Part shown: in pieces, positions 25,959 to 34,994 of the stretch
How positions within the stretch are numbered: the stretch's first letter is position 1
Layout: every line of letters starts with the position of its first letter
Assembly (NCBI GenBank): GCA_963668325.1
Contig: OY764222.1
Span: 1,860,001-1,924,000 of the forward strand
DNA from: MPNP01 sp963668325
GTDB taxonomy: Bacteria > Pseudomonadota > Alphaproteobacteria > Rhodobacterales > Rhodobacteraceae
DNA: 64,000 bases
Direction: 5' to 3'
The notes under the pieces: model-generated
The model's database searches: none
Seen by the model: only the letters and a program-made list of their open reading frames with translations
Told to the model about the DNA's origin: nothing
Program-made: the position numbers and the translations under genes

Positions 25959-27194
25959 TTGCTCTGGCAAATCCAAAGATTTTTTGTGACAGATTCGGTA
26001 TTATCAAAATTCCTAGACCGGAATACACCACCCCATATTTCAACACTGATCATTTTATCGGGACTTCCAGCCCTTTCGATGACATTGTTTCTTCCGTCCC
26101 TTCCAAATATGACCGAGTATTTTCAAACTGATTACCGAGTCATGCAGCTTTCGGTAGCTACCTATTTACTATTTAATGCTGTTTTACAGGTCGTGGTAGG
26201 TCCCATATCCGATTTTTTTGGCCGCAGGTTAATAGTTCTTTGGAGCATAGTTTTTTTTCTAATTGCCACCTTCGGTTGCATGTTTGCCCCCAATGTAGAA
26301 GTTTTTCTATTCTTTCGCATGTGTCAAGCAGTGATTGTAACTGGAATGGTACTCTCCAGGGCAATTGTCCGAGATCTCTATCCTGCCAGACAGGCAGCTT
26401 CCATGATAGGGTATGTTACCATGGGAATGGCTGTTGCACCCATGTTGGGTCCGATGATCGGAGGATTTTTGGATGAAGCCTTCGGTTGGAAGGCGAGTTT
26501 TTCTCTTTTTCTGATTATCGGAGGGATAACCCTGGCGATGTCCTACTTTGATCTAGGAGAAACATTACCTGCAAGAAAGAAAAATATCTGGTCCCAGTTC
26601 AAAGAATATCCAGAACTTTTTCAATCACACCGATTCTGGGGCTATTGCTTTGTTGCGGCCTTTTCATCAGGAGTGTTTTTTGCCTACCTGGGAGGTGCTC
26701 CGTTTATAGGTTCTGAGATATTTGGCTTAGAACCAGGGACTTTAGGATTTTATTTTGGTTTAACTGCCTTTGGCTACATGAGTGGGAATTTCTTTTCAGG
26801 AAAGTGGTCAGTAAGGGTGGGAATAAACAAGATGATTATTATTGGCTGCTTTATAACACTTATTGGACCAATAGGCCCAATTTTGGCTACTTATGCCGGG
26901 TCCACACATCCACTTAGTTTCTTTGGGTTTGCAATACTCATGGGAGTTGGGAATGGTTTAATTATGCCCAACGCTACAGCTGGGATGCTTTCAGTAAGAC
27001 CTCACCTTGCCGGTACAGCAGCCGGAATTGGGGGAGCCATAATGATTGGTATTGGGTCAGGTTTGTCGGCGTTGGCTGGATCGTTACTGACGACCGAATC
27101 AGGTCCATATCCTCTTTACTATATTATGCTGTTTTGTGTTATCATGGGGCTGATTTGTGGATGGTATGTAGTCTTACGTAGCCGGACACCCTAA
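25959..27194 (+). CDS. Bcr/CflA-type multidrug efflux MFS transporter
   Basis: Proton-driven inner-membrane drug exporter with 12 predicted membrane segments over 411 residues. The family marks are PALSMTLFLPSLPNMTEYF in the first helix, QVVVGPISDFFGRRLIVLWS (motif A loop 2-3), RMCQAVIVTGMVLSRAIVRD (motif B region) and GMAVAPMLGPMIGGFLDEAFGW (motif C). TTG 25959 is used because GGGAG lies seven bases upstream; no ATG is well placed. It diverges from pccB across a 125-bp promoter region. Substrate unknown. Confidence 0.88.
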   Translation: MLWQIQRFFVTDSVLSKFLDRNTPPHISTLIILSGLPALSMTLFLPSLPNMTEYFQTDYRVMQLSVATYLLFNAVLQVVVGPISDFFGRRLIVLWSIVFFLIATFGCMFAPNVEVFLFFRMCQAVIVTGMVLSRAIVRDLYPARQAASMIGYVTMGMAVAPMLGPMIGGFLDEAFGWKASFSLFLIIGGITLAMSYFDLGETLPARKKNIWSQFKEYPELFQSHRFWGYCFVAAFSSGVFFAYLGGAPFIGSEIFGLEPGTLGFYFGLTAFGYMSGNFFSGKWSVRVGINKMIIIGCFITLIGPIGPILATYAGSTHPLSFFGFAILMGVGNGLIMPNATAGMLSVRPHLAGTAAGIGGAIMIGIGSGLSALAGSLLTTESGPYPLYYIMLFCVIMGLICGWYVVLRSRTP

Positions 27195-27222
27195 TAAATG
27201 CATAATTTGCCGGTATAGCCTA

Positions 27223-28125
27223 TCAAGGAGCTCTTTTACTTTTCCTTCTAAGGTAATATACTGCTTCTCGCCACGCCAGAAAAGTAACCGAGCCGATTAT
27301 GATAGTCCCTCCAAAAACAACCCATAAATCTATTGGTTCGCCAAAAAACAGGGTGCCTAACATTGTAGCCCAAACAAGTTGTAGAAAGGTAACTGGTTGG
27401 GTTGCGCTAACTGGTGCACTGTAAAATGCTTTGGTCATGGTATAATGACCAGCTGTAGCAAATAAAGCTACCAGAAACAACCAAAAGATCTGTTCAATAG
27501 TTGGAGGAATCCAGACAACTGCTGCTATTGGAAATAATCCTACTGTTACCGTGATGGATAACATGGTTATGATCATACCAGCATTCAAACGCCCAGTAAC
27601 CTTTTTAGCAATTAAATAGGATACAGTAAATGAAACAACTGTTCCCATCATTGCGATGTGACCAGGGGACAATTCTCTGAAGCCAGGACGAAGGATCAAT
27701 AAGGTGCCAATCAGAGCAACGAATATGGCCAACATTCTTCGAATGGTCATGGATTCACCTAAAATGAGGATTGCTGCTAGGGAAAGGAATACCGGGGTAA
27801 GGTAATTAAGGGATGTGACTTCAGCAATGGTAATTTCTGTCATCGCATAAAACCAGCAAATGACCCCTACAGTATGAAAAATCCCTCTGATCCCAAACAA
27901 TACATATTCTTCCCTGGTAAACCTTGTTTGAAAGAACTCCTTCAGTAGCGGGATAATAAATACCAAGCCCAGAAGATACCTCAGAAAAGCAGATTGAGCA
28001 GGTGGGACATCCGTCCCTAAATATTTAACAATGGCCGTAACACCGACAAAGTTGAGGCCAGAAACAACCATCCAGAAAACCCCTACCAAGGTTCCGGATT
28101 TACTGATGGTGGATAATTTTATCAC
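27223..28125 (-). CDS. EamA/DMT-family transporter
   Basis: Inner-membrane permease of the drug/metabolite superfamily, 300 residues with ten predicted membrane helices in two EamA repeats. The first repeat includes VPPAQSAFLRYLLGLVFIIP and the second SVTATQP-like SATQPVTFLQLVWATMLG and FFGEPIDLWVVFGGTIIIGS. The start codon is GTG with AGGG about eight bases upstream. The last residues are basic (YYLRRKSKRAP). It converges with the efflux gene at 27194. Substrate unknown. Confidence 0.85.
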   Translation of the reverse strand: MIKLSTISKSGTLVGVFWMVVSGLNFVGVTAIVKYLGTDVPPAQSAFLRYLLGLVFIIPLLKEFFQTRFTREEYVLFGIRGIFHTVGVICWFYAMTEITIAEVTSLNYLTPVFLSLAAILILGESMTIRRMLAIFVALIGTLLILRPGFRELSPGHIAMMGTVVSFTVSYLIAKKVTGRLNAGMIITMLSITVTVGLFPIAAVVWIPPTIEQIFWLFLVALFATAGHYTMTKAFYSAPVSATQPVTFLQLVWATMLGTLFFGEPIDLWVVFGGTIIIGSVTFLAWREAVYYLRRKSKRAP

Positions 28126-28213
28126 TAGCCAGAACCCTTACTACATAAAACTGGTTGATCAAACAGTATACGGGGACTTTTGGTGATATCGGGGTTAGGA
28201 AAAATTCAGCGAA

Positions 28214-28432
28214 TCATATACCTAGAAAAAAATCATCATCCAACTCGGTGATTTTTTTTCTGATCATTGCATTAGCTTGTCTTATAGCCTCTTCCTTTGG
28301 ATAGGTATATTCTACCTGATTTTGATTCCAACTTGGATACAATTCAAAACGGTCTTCGTATTCAATAACATCTACCCTAAAATTGTATTTACCTCCTCCA
28401 ACAGTGAATTTACTTTTTATCTGTTCGGTCAT
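28214..28432 (-). CDS. Small conserved-looking hypothetical protein
   Basis: 72 residues, acidic, beginning MTEQIKSKFTVGGGKYNFRV and containing EDRFELYPSWNQN and EEAIRQANAMIRKKITELDD. No membrane segment or signal peptide. The pattern (beta strands then an amphipathic helix) suggests a small folded cytosolic protein rather than a chance frame. A GGGG sequence is about ten bases before the ATG. It sits between the EamA gene and yebC, all on the minus strand. Family not recognised. Confidence 0.5.
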   Translation of the reverse strand: MTEQIKSKFTVGGGKYNFRVDVIEYEDRFELYPSWNQNQVEYTYPKEEAIRQANAMIRKKITELDDDFFLGI

Positions 28433-28541
28433 GAATATCGCCCCAAATTTCTAGTTGATCAACCTGTTCTATTGATTCATTGGTTTTTCCCAGCAAATTT
28501 CCCCACTCTTGGTACCAACTGAATAAACACCCTACATTTTT

Positions 28542-29282
28542 TCAAAGTTGATCGAAAAATTCTTCAGGAATATCGAAATTGGTGGTTACTCTTTGGATAT
28601 CATCATCATCTTCCAAAGTATCAATTAACCTGATTACTTTTCTTGCATTTTCCAGTTCCAAAATGGTCGTGGTTGAGGGTTTCCAGATAAGTTTTGTTGA
28701 TACCGTTTCACCCAAGGTATTTTCCATTTCGGATGAGACTGAGGCGAGGTCCGTATCAGAAGTATAAATGATATGGCCATCTTCGCTTGTTTCCACATCT
28801 TCTGCACCCGCCTCTGTTGCAACTTCGAAGACAAGGTCTTCGTCTCCTACCTCTGGAGAGAAAACAATTTCACCCTTTCGTTCAAACATGAAACTAACCG
28901 CTCCTGTTTCTGCCAGGTTACCTCCAAGTTTACCAAATGTGGACCTTACAAACGAGGCCGTACGATTCCTGTTATCGGTTAGTGCTTCAACGATGACAGC
29001 GACACCGGCTGGGCCATAACCTTCATACCTGACTTCTTCCAATGATTCAGAATCACCACCCACAGCTTTGGTAATGGCTCTTTCTATCACATCCTTGGGA
29101 ACAGAATTGCTCTTCGCTTCCTTGACTGCCAAGCGTAGTCTGGGGTTCTTTTCGGGGTCTGGGTCGCCCATCTTGGCAGCAACCGTAATTTCTCGGGATA
29201 ACTTTGAAAAAAGCTTGGACCGTGTTGCATCTTGTCGCCCTTTACGGTGTTGAATGTTAGCCCATTTTGAATGACCTGCCAT
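28542..29282 (-). CDS. yebC: YebC/PmpR family transcription or translation factor
   Basis: 246-residue DNA/RNA-associated factor (MAGHSKWANIQHRKGRQDATR at the N-terminus, the hallmark of the family). Recent family work ties some members to ribosomal stalling, others to transcription. Central KNPRLRLAVKEAKSNSVPKD and GYGPAGVAVIVEALTDNRNR are conserved, and the end is the acidic DTLEDDDDIQRV. ATG is preceded by GGAGAGAAATA. In many alphaproteobacteria it lies close to ruvC; ruvC is not in this window. Confidence 0.95.
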   Translation of the reverse strand: MAGHSKWANIQHRKGRQDATRSKLFSKLSREITVAAKMGDPDPEKNPRLRLAVKEAKSNSVPKDVIERAITKAVGGDSESLEEVRYEGYGPAGVAVIVEALTDNRNRTASFVRSTFGKLGGNLAETGAVSFMFERKGEIVFSPEVGDEDLVFEVATEAGAEDVETSEDGHIIYTSDTDLASVSSEMENTLGETVSTKLIWKPSTTTILELENARKVIRLIDTLEDDDDIQRVTTNFDIPEEFFDQL

Positions 29283-29774
29283 TATTTCTCTCCATCGTTT
29301 GGGTTGGGTAACCTACTCAGTGCCTTCTAAAATTTGAACTATCAAGTAATTTAAATGGGATTTAAACCTACTATTCAAAGTTGGCAGAGAACGAATTAAT
29401 TTTTACCCATTCAATTTCCATTACAAACTTCTGATATTGATCGCTGTAGTTACTTATATATAAGTTTTATTTTGGTAAGGGCTTAAACCATTAGCTGGAA
29501 GCTGATGGGTCTTTTTGTATGGATAAGTTATAACTTTTGATTGTTATCATCAAATTTCGAAGTTGTTCATAACTAAACTGCATTAAGTGCAGTTTTATCA
29601 ATTTGAGGTAAGTGGTTTTATGAAGTGAACCAAGTGAGTTTGGAAGTATGGCGACTGAAGGTTATATCTGAAGTATGTGAGAGAAAGCCATTCAGGTTGG
29701 GATTCCTAATACTGTATAGTACTATAAACCATGGAAACCGTCCCCAATATAATTTTCTATGAGTAGATTGATTT
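29283..29774. other. Intergenic region with an orphan terminator
   Basis: 492 bases, AT-rich, between the divergent yebC and ygfZ genes. No ORF with coding character was found. It must hold the promoters of both genes. A plus-strand intrinsic terminator at 29488-29516 has no gene before it on that strand, so a small RNA from the yebC side is possible. Confidence 0.5.
29488..29516 (+). terminator. Intrinsic terminator with no upstream gene on its strand
   Basis: Nine-pair stem CCATTAGCT/AGCTGATGG (one G-T pair) with a three-base loop (29488-29508), followed by GTCTTTTTG. It points in the plus direction, where the nearest upstream gene (yebC) is on the other strand. Confidence 0.55.
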
Positions 29775-30563
29775 ATGAATAAATCCAGAACAGTTCTTAA
29801 AATTGAAGGAAATGATTCTTTCGATTTTTTACAAGGTTTAGTTACAAACGATGTTGCTAAAGCTAACAAATCACTGGTATATGCTGCCTTGTTGACCCCG
29901 CAAGGTAAATTTCTTGTGGATTTCTTTATTTTCCAATCAGAGGAAACTTGGTTTCTGGATGTTAATTCACAGTCAGCAGATAGACTCCTTAAGCTATTAA
30001 CTTTCTACAGATTACGTTCAAAGGTAACCATCAAGAAAACGGATATACTTTTTACTCGAGGGTTGGGGGAGGCACCTGATGGAGGTTATCCTGACCCAAG
30101 ACATCCTGCCTTGGGTTGGAGAGTTTATACTGGTACTTCTAATCCTTCCGAGGAGGTCGATTGGGATCAAATCAGGGTCAAGTACTGTATCCCAGAATCA
30201 TTAATCGAATTAATCCCGGAAAATACCTTCATTTTGGAAGCAGGGTTTGAAAGGTTAAATGGCGTTGATTTCAAGAAAGGATGTTTCATTGGCCAGGAAG
30301 TAACAGCTAGAATGAGACACAAAACCAACCTCCAGAAGGGCCTGGCTAGAGTGGAGATTGATGGTGAAGTACCCATAGGAACAGAGATTCAATCAGATAA
30401 AAGACCCGTGGGATACGTATTTACCCAAAGCAATGGTTATGCGATAGCACAACTGAGGTATAGGCAGATACAAAACGGAAAATTAAAGGCAGGTGATGTA
30501 GTAGTACACTTGGACCCAGAATTTCAAAATTCTATCCAAAATGACCCTGGACTAAATCTCTGA
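29775..30563 (+). CDS. ygfZ: YgfZ/IbaG57-type folate-binding protein (COG0354)
   Basis: Tetrahydrofolate-binding protein that helps assemble or repair certain iron-sulfur clusters. The 262-residue protein starts with the GcvT-like FLQGLVTNDV and has the diagnostic motif KKGCFIGQEVTAR with the conserved cysteine at about residue 173. The end of the gene overlaps the 3' end of the convergent SuhB-like gene by 32 bases. Confidence 0.9.
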   Translation: MNKSRTVLKIEGNDSFDFLQGLVTNDVAKANKSLVYAALLTPQGKFLVDFFIFQSEETWFLDVNSQSADRLLKLLTFYRLRSKVTIKKTDILFTRGLGEAPDGGYPDPRHPALGWRVYTGTSNPSEEVDWDQIRVKYCIPESLIELIPENTFILEAGFERLNGVDFKKGCFIGQEVTARMRHKTNLQKGLARVEIDGEVPIGTEIQSDKRPVGYVFTQSNGYAIAQLRYRQIQNGKLKAGDVVVHLDPEFQNSIQNDPGLNL

Positions 30564-31302
30564 AACTTTCAAATCCCTTGAAACCGGAGCCAATTAGCCC
30601 TCCAGCCTTGTTCAATGGAGCTGTTAATCCGCCAGATTCAGTCAAAAATAGCTTGGAGGGGGCTATATCTATGGGATTTATCTCTGGTGCGATTATCCCA
30701 TCAATTATGCCAGAAGCCAGATTTATCAAATCTAGGGAAGGTGTCCCTGTAGATTTTATTTCAGCAAAGGAATTGATTAATCTAGCTAAATCCTGAGGAT
30801 GGCTCTTTCCCTCTCCAAAACGAAAGTCAATGGCTACAACAAAATCCTCAACCTTCTGAATCGGGGCAACTCGAAGTTTCACCTGACGGGCATAAGCCCC
30901 ATCACCTTTTATTACCTTATATAATTCGTTACGACAGGGGTAGTAAATCACACCAATAACGGTTTCAACTTTATATTGCAATCCAAGGGATATTACCCAG
31001 TTCGAGTTTCCTCTGGTAAAATTTTGTAAACCGGAAATTGGATTGACTAACCATTTTCGGGTGTTATCCTTACCCACCACTTCACCTGTCAAGGTACTTT
31101 CGATGCTGTAGTCTGGCCTACCCTCGGTTAGTTCATCGACCAATTTGTAATTGGCTCTTATTAAGGCTTTGCGGGTTAGCTTGCCAGCTCCTTCCAGGGA
31201 AGATTGTAATCTTTGTATTTCCTCAAAGTCTCTATGAAGAATATCCCCTGCTGAAAGAACAGCTTTTGTCATTAAATTAAGGTTGGCAGAATGGTCTGGC
31301 AT
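30532..31302 (-). CDS. SuhB/inositol monophosphatase-like protein lacking catalytic residues
   Basis: 256 residues aligning with alphaproteobacterial SuhB throughout: AGDILHRDFEEIQRLQSSLE at the start, RKWLVNPISGLQNFTRGNSN, VIGVIYYPCRNELYKVIKGD and a C-terminal GIIDGIIAPEINPIDIAPSK. The metal-binding motif normally DPxDGTxNF reads NPISGLQNF, losing both aspartates; the upstream E-E of motif A reads IES; and the WDxAA motif reads IDIAPS. Phosphatase activity is therefore unlikely. It sits just beyond efp, as suhB does in many alphaproteobacteria, with a thioesterase gene on the other strand between them. It may keep a structural role like E. coli SuhB in rRNA antitermination, or be a decaying gene that still has an open frame. 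Confidence 0.8.
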   Translation of the reverse strand: MPDHSANLNLMTKAVLSAGDILHRDFEEIQRLQSSLEGAGKLTRKALIRANYKLVDELTEGRPDYSIESTLTGEVVGKDNTRKWLVNPISGLQNFTRGNSNWVISLGLQYKVETVIGVIYYPCRNELYKVIKGDGAYARQVKLRVAPIQKVEDFVVAIDFRFGEGKSHPQDLARLINSFAEIKSTGTPSLDLINLASGIIDGIIAPEINPIDIAPSKLFLTESGGLTAPLNKAGGLIGSGFKGFESFRDLVQGHFG

Positions 31303-31417
31303 GGCTAATAGCCTTATAAATTTTGAATCTTAGGAACAACTAAAAAGCAAGCTACAATGCCAAGTAGAGTTAAACTCAAGTTATCACATTTCACTAAACT
31401 GATAAACATATAATGTA

Positions 31418-31903
31418 ATGGGGATTGCCATGGAACAAGGGGTGGGTTCAGTTTATTCTTTTAGTAAGGACATTAAAAGCTTGACCGGATTGCAAATCAT
31501 CCAGGGAATGAAGGAGGGTTTGTTTCCTGCACCACCGATAGCCAAACTTTTGAATTTTGCCCTACACCGTGTCGCCGAGGGAAAGGTGGTTTTTAAAGGT
31601 AAACCCTTGAAGAACTGCACCAATCCAATGGGAAGTGTCCACGGTGGTTGGTATGGAACGATTCTGGACAGTGCCATGGCTTGTTCAATAATTACAGGTC
31701 TCCCACCAGGGAAACAATTTACGACCTTGGAATTCAAAATAAACCTAATTCGATCAATACCCATTAATTCAGAAGTATTTGCCGAGGGAAATATTATCCA
31801 CCAAGGCAAAACGACTGCCGTAGCAGAAGCTAAAATCTATGATTCTTCTGACCAAATCTATTCTTTGGGTACGTCTTCAGGAATAATATTTGAGCCCAAG
31901 TAA
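31418..31903 (+). CDS. PaaI-family (hotdog) acyl-CoA thioesterase
   Basis: Hotdog-fold thioesterase, 161 residues from ATG 31418 or 157 from ATG 31430, the latter with GGGGA about seven bases upstream. The key segment is NPMGSVHGGWYGTILDSAMA (the H-G-G plus catalytic D region), followed by TTLEFKINLIRSIPINSEVF and GKTTAVAEAKIYD. It probably hydrolyses an aryl- or acyl-CoA. It lies between efp and the SuhB-like gene in opposite orientation. Confidence 0.85.
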   Translation: MGIAMEQGVGSVYSFSKDIKSLTGLQIIQGMKEGLFPAPPIAKLLNFALHRVAEGKVVFKGKPLKNCTNPMGSVHGGWYGTILDSAMACSIITGLPPGKQFTTLEFKINLIRSIPINSEVFAEGNIIHQGKTTAVAEAKIYDSSDQIYSLGTSSGIIFEPK

Positions 31904-31922
31904 TTTATTCTCGGTCCAGTTG

Positions 31923-32486
31923 CTAAACCCTCTCTGAAAATTCAATTGTTTCAGTATTCACTGCAACTTCGGTTCCTTCTGAAATATAAGGGGGTATCAT
32001 TATCTTGATCCCATTATTCAAGACCGCAGGCTTAAAGCTGTTTGCTACTGTTTGTCCGGAAATTACAGGTTCAGTTTCAACAACTGTACAAGTTACTTTC
32101 TGGGGAAGTTTAATCCCCAGAATTTCCTCTTCGAAAAATTCTGCCGTAACAATCATGCCTTCTTGCAGAAAGGATAACTTGTCACCAAGAAGTGATGCAG
32201 GCGCATAAGTTTGATCATAGGTTACAACATCCATAAGGATTAGGGATTCTTCCTCAGAATACAGATATTGTTGTTCCTTTTGCTCCAATCTTACTTTGTC
32301 CACCTTATCGGCAGACCGGAATCTTTCATTTAGTTTGGAACCATTTCTTAAATTTCTCAGTTCTACCTGGGCAAATGCTCCCCCTTTGCCGGGTTTTACA
32401 TGCTCAATTTTAACTGCCGACCAAAGTCCTCCCTTATGTTCCAGAACATTTCCAGGTCGGATTTCATTTCCATTAATTTTTGGCAT
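31923..32486 (-). CDS. efp: Elongation factor P
   Basis: Binds the ribosome E/P site and relieves stalling at polyproline. The 187 residues from MPKINGNEIRPGN match EF-P in all three domains; the tip loop HVKPGKGGAFAQVELRN carries the lysine usually modified by EpmA, although no epm gene is in the window. The last part FKPAVLNNGIKIMIPPYISE is also diagnostic. ATG 32486 gives the family's normal length; ATG 32498 adds four residues. Confidence 0.96.
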   Translation of the reverse strand: MPKINGNEIRPGNVLEHKGGLWSAVKIEHVKPGKGGAFAQVELRNLRNGSKLNERFRSADKVDKVRLEQKEQQYLYSEEESLILMDVVTYDQTYAPASLLGDKLSFLQEGMIVTAEFFEEEILGIKLPQKVTCTVVETEPVISGQTVANSFKPAVLNNGIKIMIPPYISEGTEVAVNTETIEFSERV

Positions 32487-32657
32487 AAGATGTCTCATTT
32501 TTTTTGCAAAATTATTTTGTATCTGGTATACCAGAGTTAAGAATTGGTTTCAATTCAAGAAAAAAATCAAAAATCAGGACCAAATATAAATTCACCTTAG
32601 CGGGAATTGAATTCACCTGAAACACAAAAATAACTAACTCAAAGGCAGACAAAATAA

Positions 32658-32969
32658 ATGGCAAATTATGATGAGACAGCTTTCAATTTGGAGCAGGGGG
32701 CTAGGTCAAGAAAGCTATTTGCAGCAGTAGTGCTAGCTGCATTGGATGATGCAATTTCAGATAATTTGCGATTTGGTAATGGCCCAGAAATTATAGCCAG
32801 GTGGGCAAGGTCGAAGGATGGTAAGGAAATCTTGACCTGTGCAGGAATTAACCCCAGTGAACGTGTCGTAAGGGGTTTAATGAACTTTGTATCCAAAGGG
32901 GTCAGAACCAGTGTCGCTTTATCAAGGGATGAGGCAGAGAAAAATAATCCTCGAGCCAAAGCTGCCTAA
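32658..32969 (+). CDS. DUF6280-like small cytosolic protein
   Basis: 103 residues, helical and predicted cytosolic. The core RKLFAAVVLAALDDAISDNL, PEIIARWARSKDGKEILTCA and INPSERVVRGLMNFVSKGVR is strongly conserved-looking and agrees with a family I recall from Rhodobacterales (DUF6280). Function unknown. The ATG lies in the 5' region divergent from efp. The family number is from memory and should be confirmed. Confidence 0.7.
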   Translation: MANYDETAFNLEQGARSRKLFAAVVLAALDDAISDNLRFGNGPEIIARWARSKDGKEILTCAGINPSERVVRGLMNFVSKGVRTSVALSRDEAEKNNPRAKAA

Positions 32970-33105
32970 AAGGAATTCTTCTAGTAACTTCTTGAGGGTG
33001 AATTGAAATTCTTCAATTTCTAACGGCACACCATCAAAATCAAATTCTGACTGTGTTGCCTACCTGGATGGATATCGTTTAGAGTGATCATAAACCGATA
33101 CCACC

Positions 33106-33804
33106 CTAATTAGTCCTCAAAACCCTCATTCTACCTAATTCGGTGTGAAGGATTATTCTTTCCAGTTGGAAATAATTTTCCTCGGAAGGTGAAGGGCGGT
33201 AGTAAAGTTCAAACTGGAAATCCGGTTCTAACATCTCTTCTTCGGAATACCCTGATTTTCTTACATATTGTGATTCGCATATATACTTTCCGGACCGTAA
33301 AGGTGATGGTTCACCAATAATTACTTCCGCCACTTTTTCTTCATCTGCCAAAGTATAGGAAAACCCACACATATCCTCTTCAAGTGTATCACGCATCACT
33401 ACGAAAAAACCTGATAGATAATCAATTCCAGAATCAGTTTGATGGGTTCCTTCCCGATGGATGACTTTACCGTCTTTATATTCCAGTGATTTTGTTGTTG
33501 TTACCCCTTTTCTGGTACTTTCGAGGTGATAACTCGAGGGGATTACAGTTTTATCCACAATCTTCCCCTTTATCCTAGCTTTGAATTTCATTTTACCAAA
33601 AACATTCCCAACTCCTGTGGAACCAATAAGGGAAGTTGCTGCATAAAAATCGCCCCTTGTTTTTGATGCCAATATCATATAGCCAATTCTAACCCCAAGC
33701 AGACTAATGTAGAAATCAGCCCTCTCTTCTCGGATTTCACTACTGACAGTGGCTTCTGCCCCAAGAAAAATCATCAACACAATTGTAATAAAAATTTTTT
33801 TCAT
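33106..33804 (-). CDS. DUF3108 family periplasmic protein
   Basis: 232 residues with an N-terminal signal peptide (KKIFITIVLMIFLGAEATVS). The body is beta-rich: ADFYISLLGVRIGYMILASK, IKGKIVDKTVIPSSYHLEST, VIHREGTHQTDSGIDYLSGF and the end YFQLERIILHTELGRMRVLR. This agrees with the DUF3108 family of Gram-negative periplasmic proteins. ATG 33804 is used because it starts the signal peptide; an upstream in-frame extension to 33879 looks non-coding. Divergent from meaB. Function unknown. Confidence 0.75.
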   Translation of the reverse strand: MKKIFITIVLMIFLGAEATVSSEIREERADFYISLLGVRIGYMILASKTRGDFYAATSLIGSTGVGNVFGKMKFKARIKGKIVDKTVIPSSYHLESTRKGVTTTKSLEYKDGKVIHREGTHQTDSGIDYLSGFFVVMRDTLEEDMCGFSYTLADEEKVAEVIIGEPSPLRSGKYICESQYVRKSGYSEEEMLEPDFQFELYYRPSPSEENYFQLERIILHTELGRMRVLRTN

Positions 33805-33924
33805 ATGGCGTGTAAATTTGAATAGAAATCGTAAGAAACTTATTATAGCACTATATTTAGTGCTTAATGTGGGTACCAAACCTATACCAATAATATATTT
33901 TTATATCGGGGAGTACTAATAACT

Positions 33925-34923
33925 ATGGAAATAGACATCGACCAGATCGCTCAACAAATCCAAAACAATGATAGAAGGGTTTTTGCCAAAGCGATTACAT
34001 TGGTCGAAAGTAGTAATGAGGGTCATCAGCAATTATCCCTGCAATTATTCCAAAAGTTAAGAGAGGGTACTCCACCTCAATCTATTCGACTAGGTATAAC
34101 CGGTACTCCCGGCGTAGGCAAATCAACATTTATTGATAAACTTGGCCTAGACCTTGTTAACAAGGGGCTTAGAATCGCAGTTTTGGCAGTTGATCCCTCC
34201 TCACAAATAACCGGTGGATCAATACTTGGTGACAAAACCCGAATGGCAGAATTGTCCAAACATAAATCTGCTTACATACGCCCCTTACCAACCGGGCCAT
34301 TTAATAGTGGAGGTGTGTCCCGCAGAACTCCTGAGATTGTTCATTTGTGTGAGTTGGCTGGTTTCGATGTTGTTATAGTTGAAACTACAGGAGTTGGACA
34401 GACTGATTACCAGGTATCTCTGATGTCCGATGTTTTTGTCCTCTTGATTTCTCCCGGTGGTGGGGATGAGTTGCAAGGAATTAAAAGGGGAATTCTCGAA
34501 AAGGTAGATATGGTGCTGGTAAATAAGTCAGATGGTGATCTTTTGCCCTTGGCCAGGCAAACCAAATCAGAATACCAGGCAGCTTTACATTTATTCCGGC
34601 AGCGAGCTTTCGACCCAAAAGGGTATCCCAAAGTAAATTTGTTATCAGCATTTTCAGGTACGGGTATTGAAAACAGTTGGCAAGATATTATTAATCTATG
34701 CAACTGGAGGAAGGATAATGGAACGTGGGATTCCATTCGCCGGGACCAGGATGTTGAAAGGTTTCAATTCGAAATTAGACAAGAGGTTTTGGGTTTACTC
34801 TCCGCAAATCCTTCTATAGAAAATTTTGTATCAGAATTAAAGAGAGAGGTAATTCAAGGAAAGGAACTTCCAATCCAGGCTGCATTGAAGGTTGGTAATT
34901 TTTTGAAAAAAAATTTGATTTAA
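33925..34923 (+). CDS. meaB: Methylmalonyl-CoA mutase-associated GTPase MeaB
   Basis: G3E P-loop GTPase that loads and protects adenosylcobalamin in methylmalonyl-CoA mutase. The 332-residue protein has the P-loop GTPGVGKST (60-68), LAVDPSSQITGGSILGDKTR, VETTGVGQTDYQVSLMSDVF (switch region) and NKSDGD (guanine specificity). It pairs functionally with mcm, 12 kb away, and lies 72 bases ahead of rpmB on the same strand. Confidence 0.93.
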   Translation: MEIDIDQIAQQIQNNDRRVFAKAITLVESSNEGHQQLSLQLFQKLREGTPPQSIRLGITGTPGVGKSTFIDKLGLDLVNKGLRIAVLAVDPSSQITGGSILGDKTRMAELSKHKSAYIRPLPTGPFNSGGVSRRTPEIVHLCELAGFDVVIVETTGVGQTDYQVSLMSDVFVLLISPGGGDELQGIKRGILEKVDMVLVNKSDGDLLPLARQTKSEYQAALHLFRQRAFDPKGYPKVNLLSAFSGTGIENSWQDIINLCNWRKDNGTWDSIRRDQDVERFQFEIRQEVLGLLSANPSIENFVSELKREVIQGKELPIQAALKVGNFLKKNLI

Positions 34924-34994
34924 CCCTATTTGTTAGCACTGGAACAGGGACAACACCTTGAAGAAAAATACCTTATTGGGAAAGTAGGTTGATT

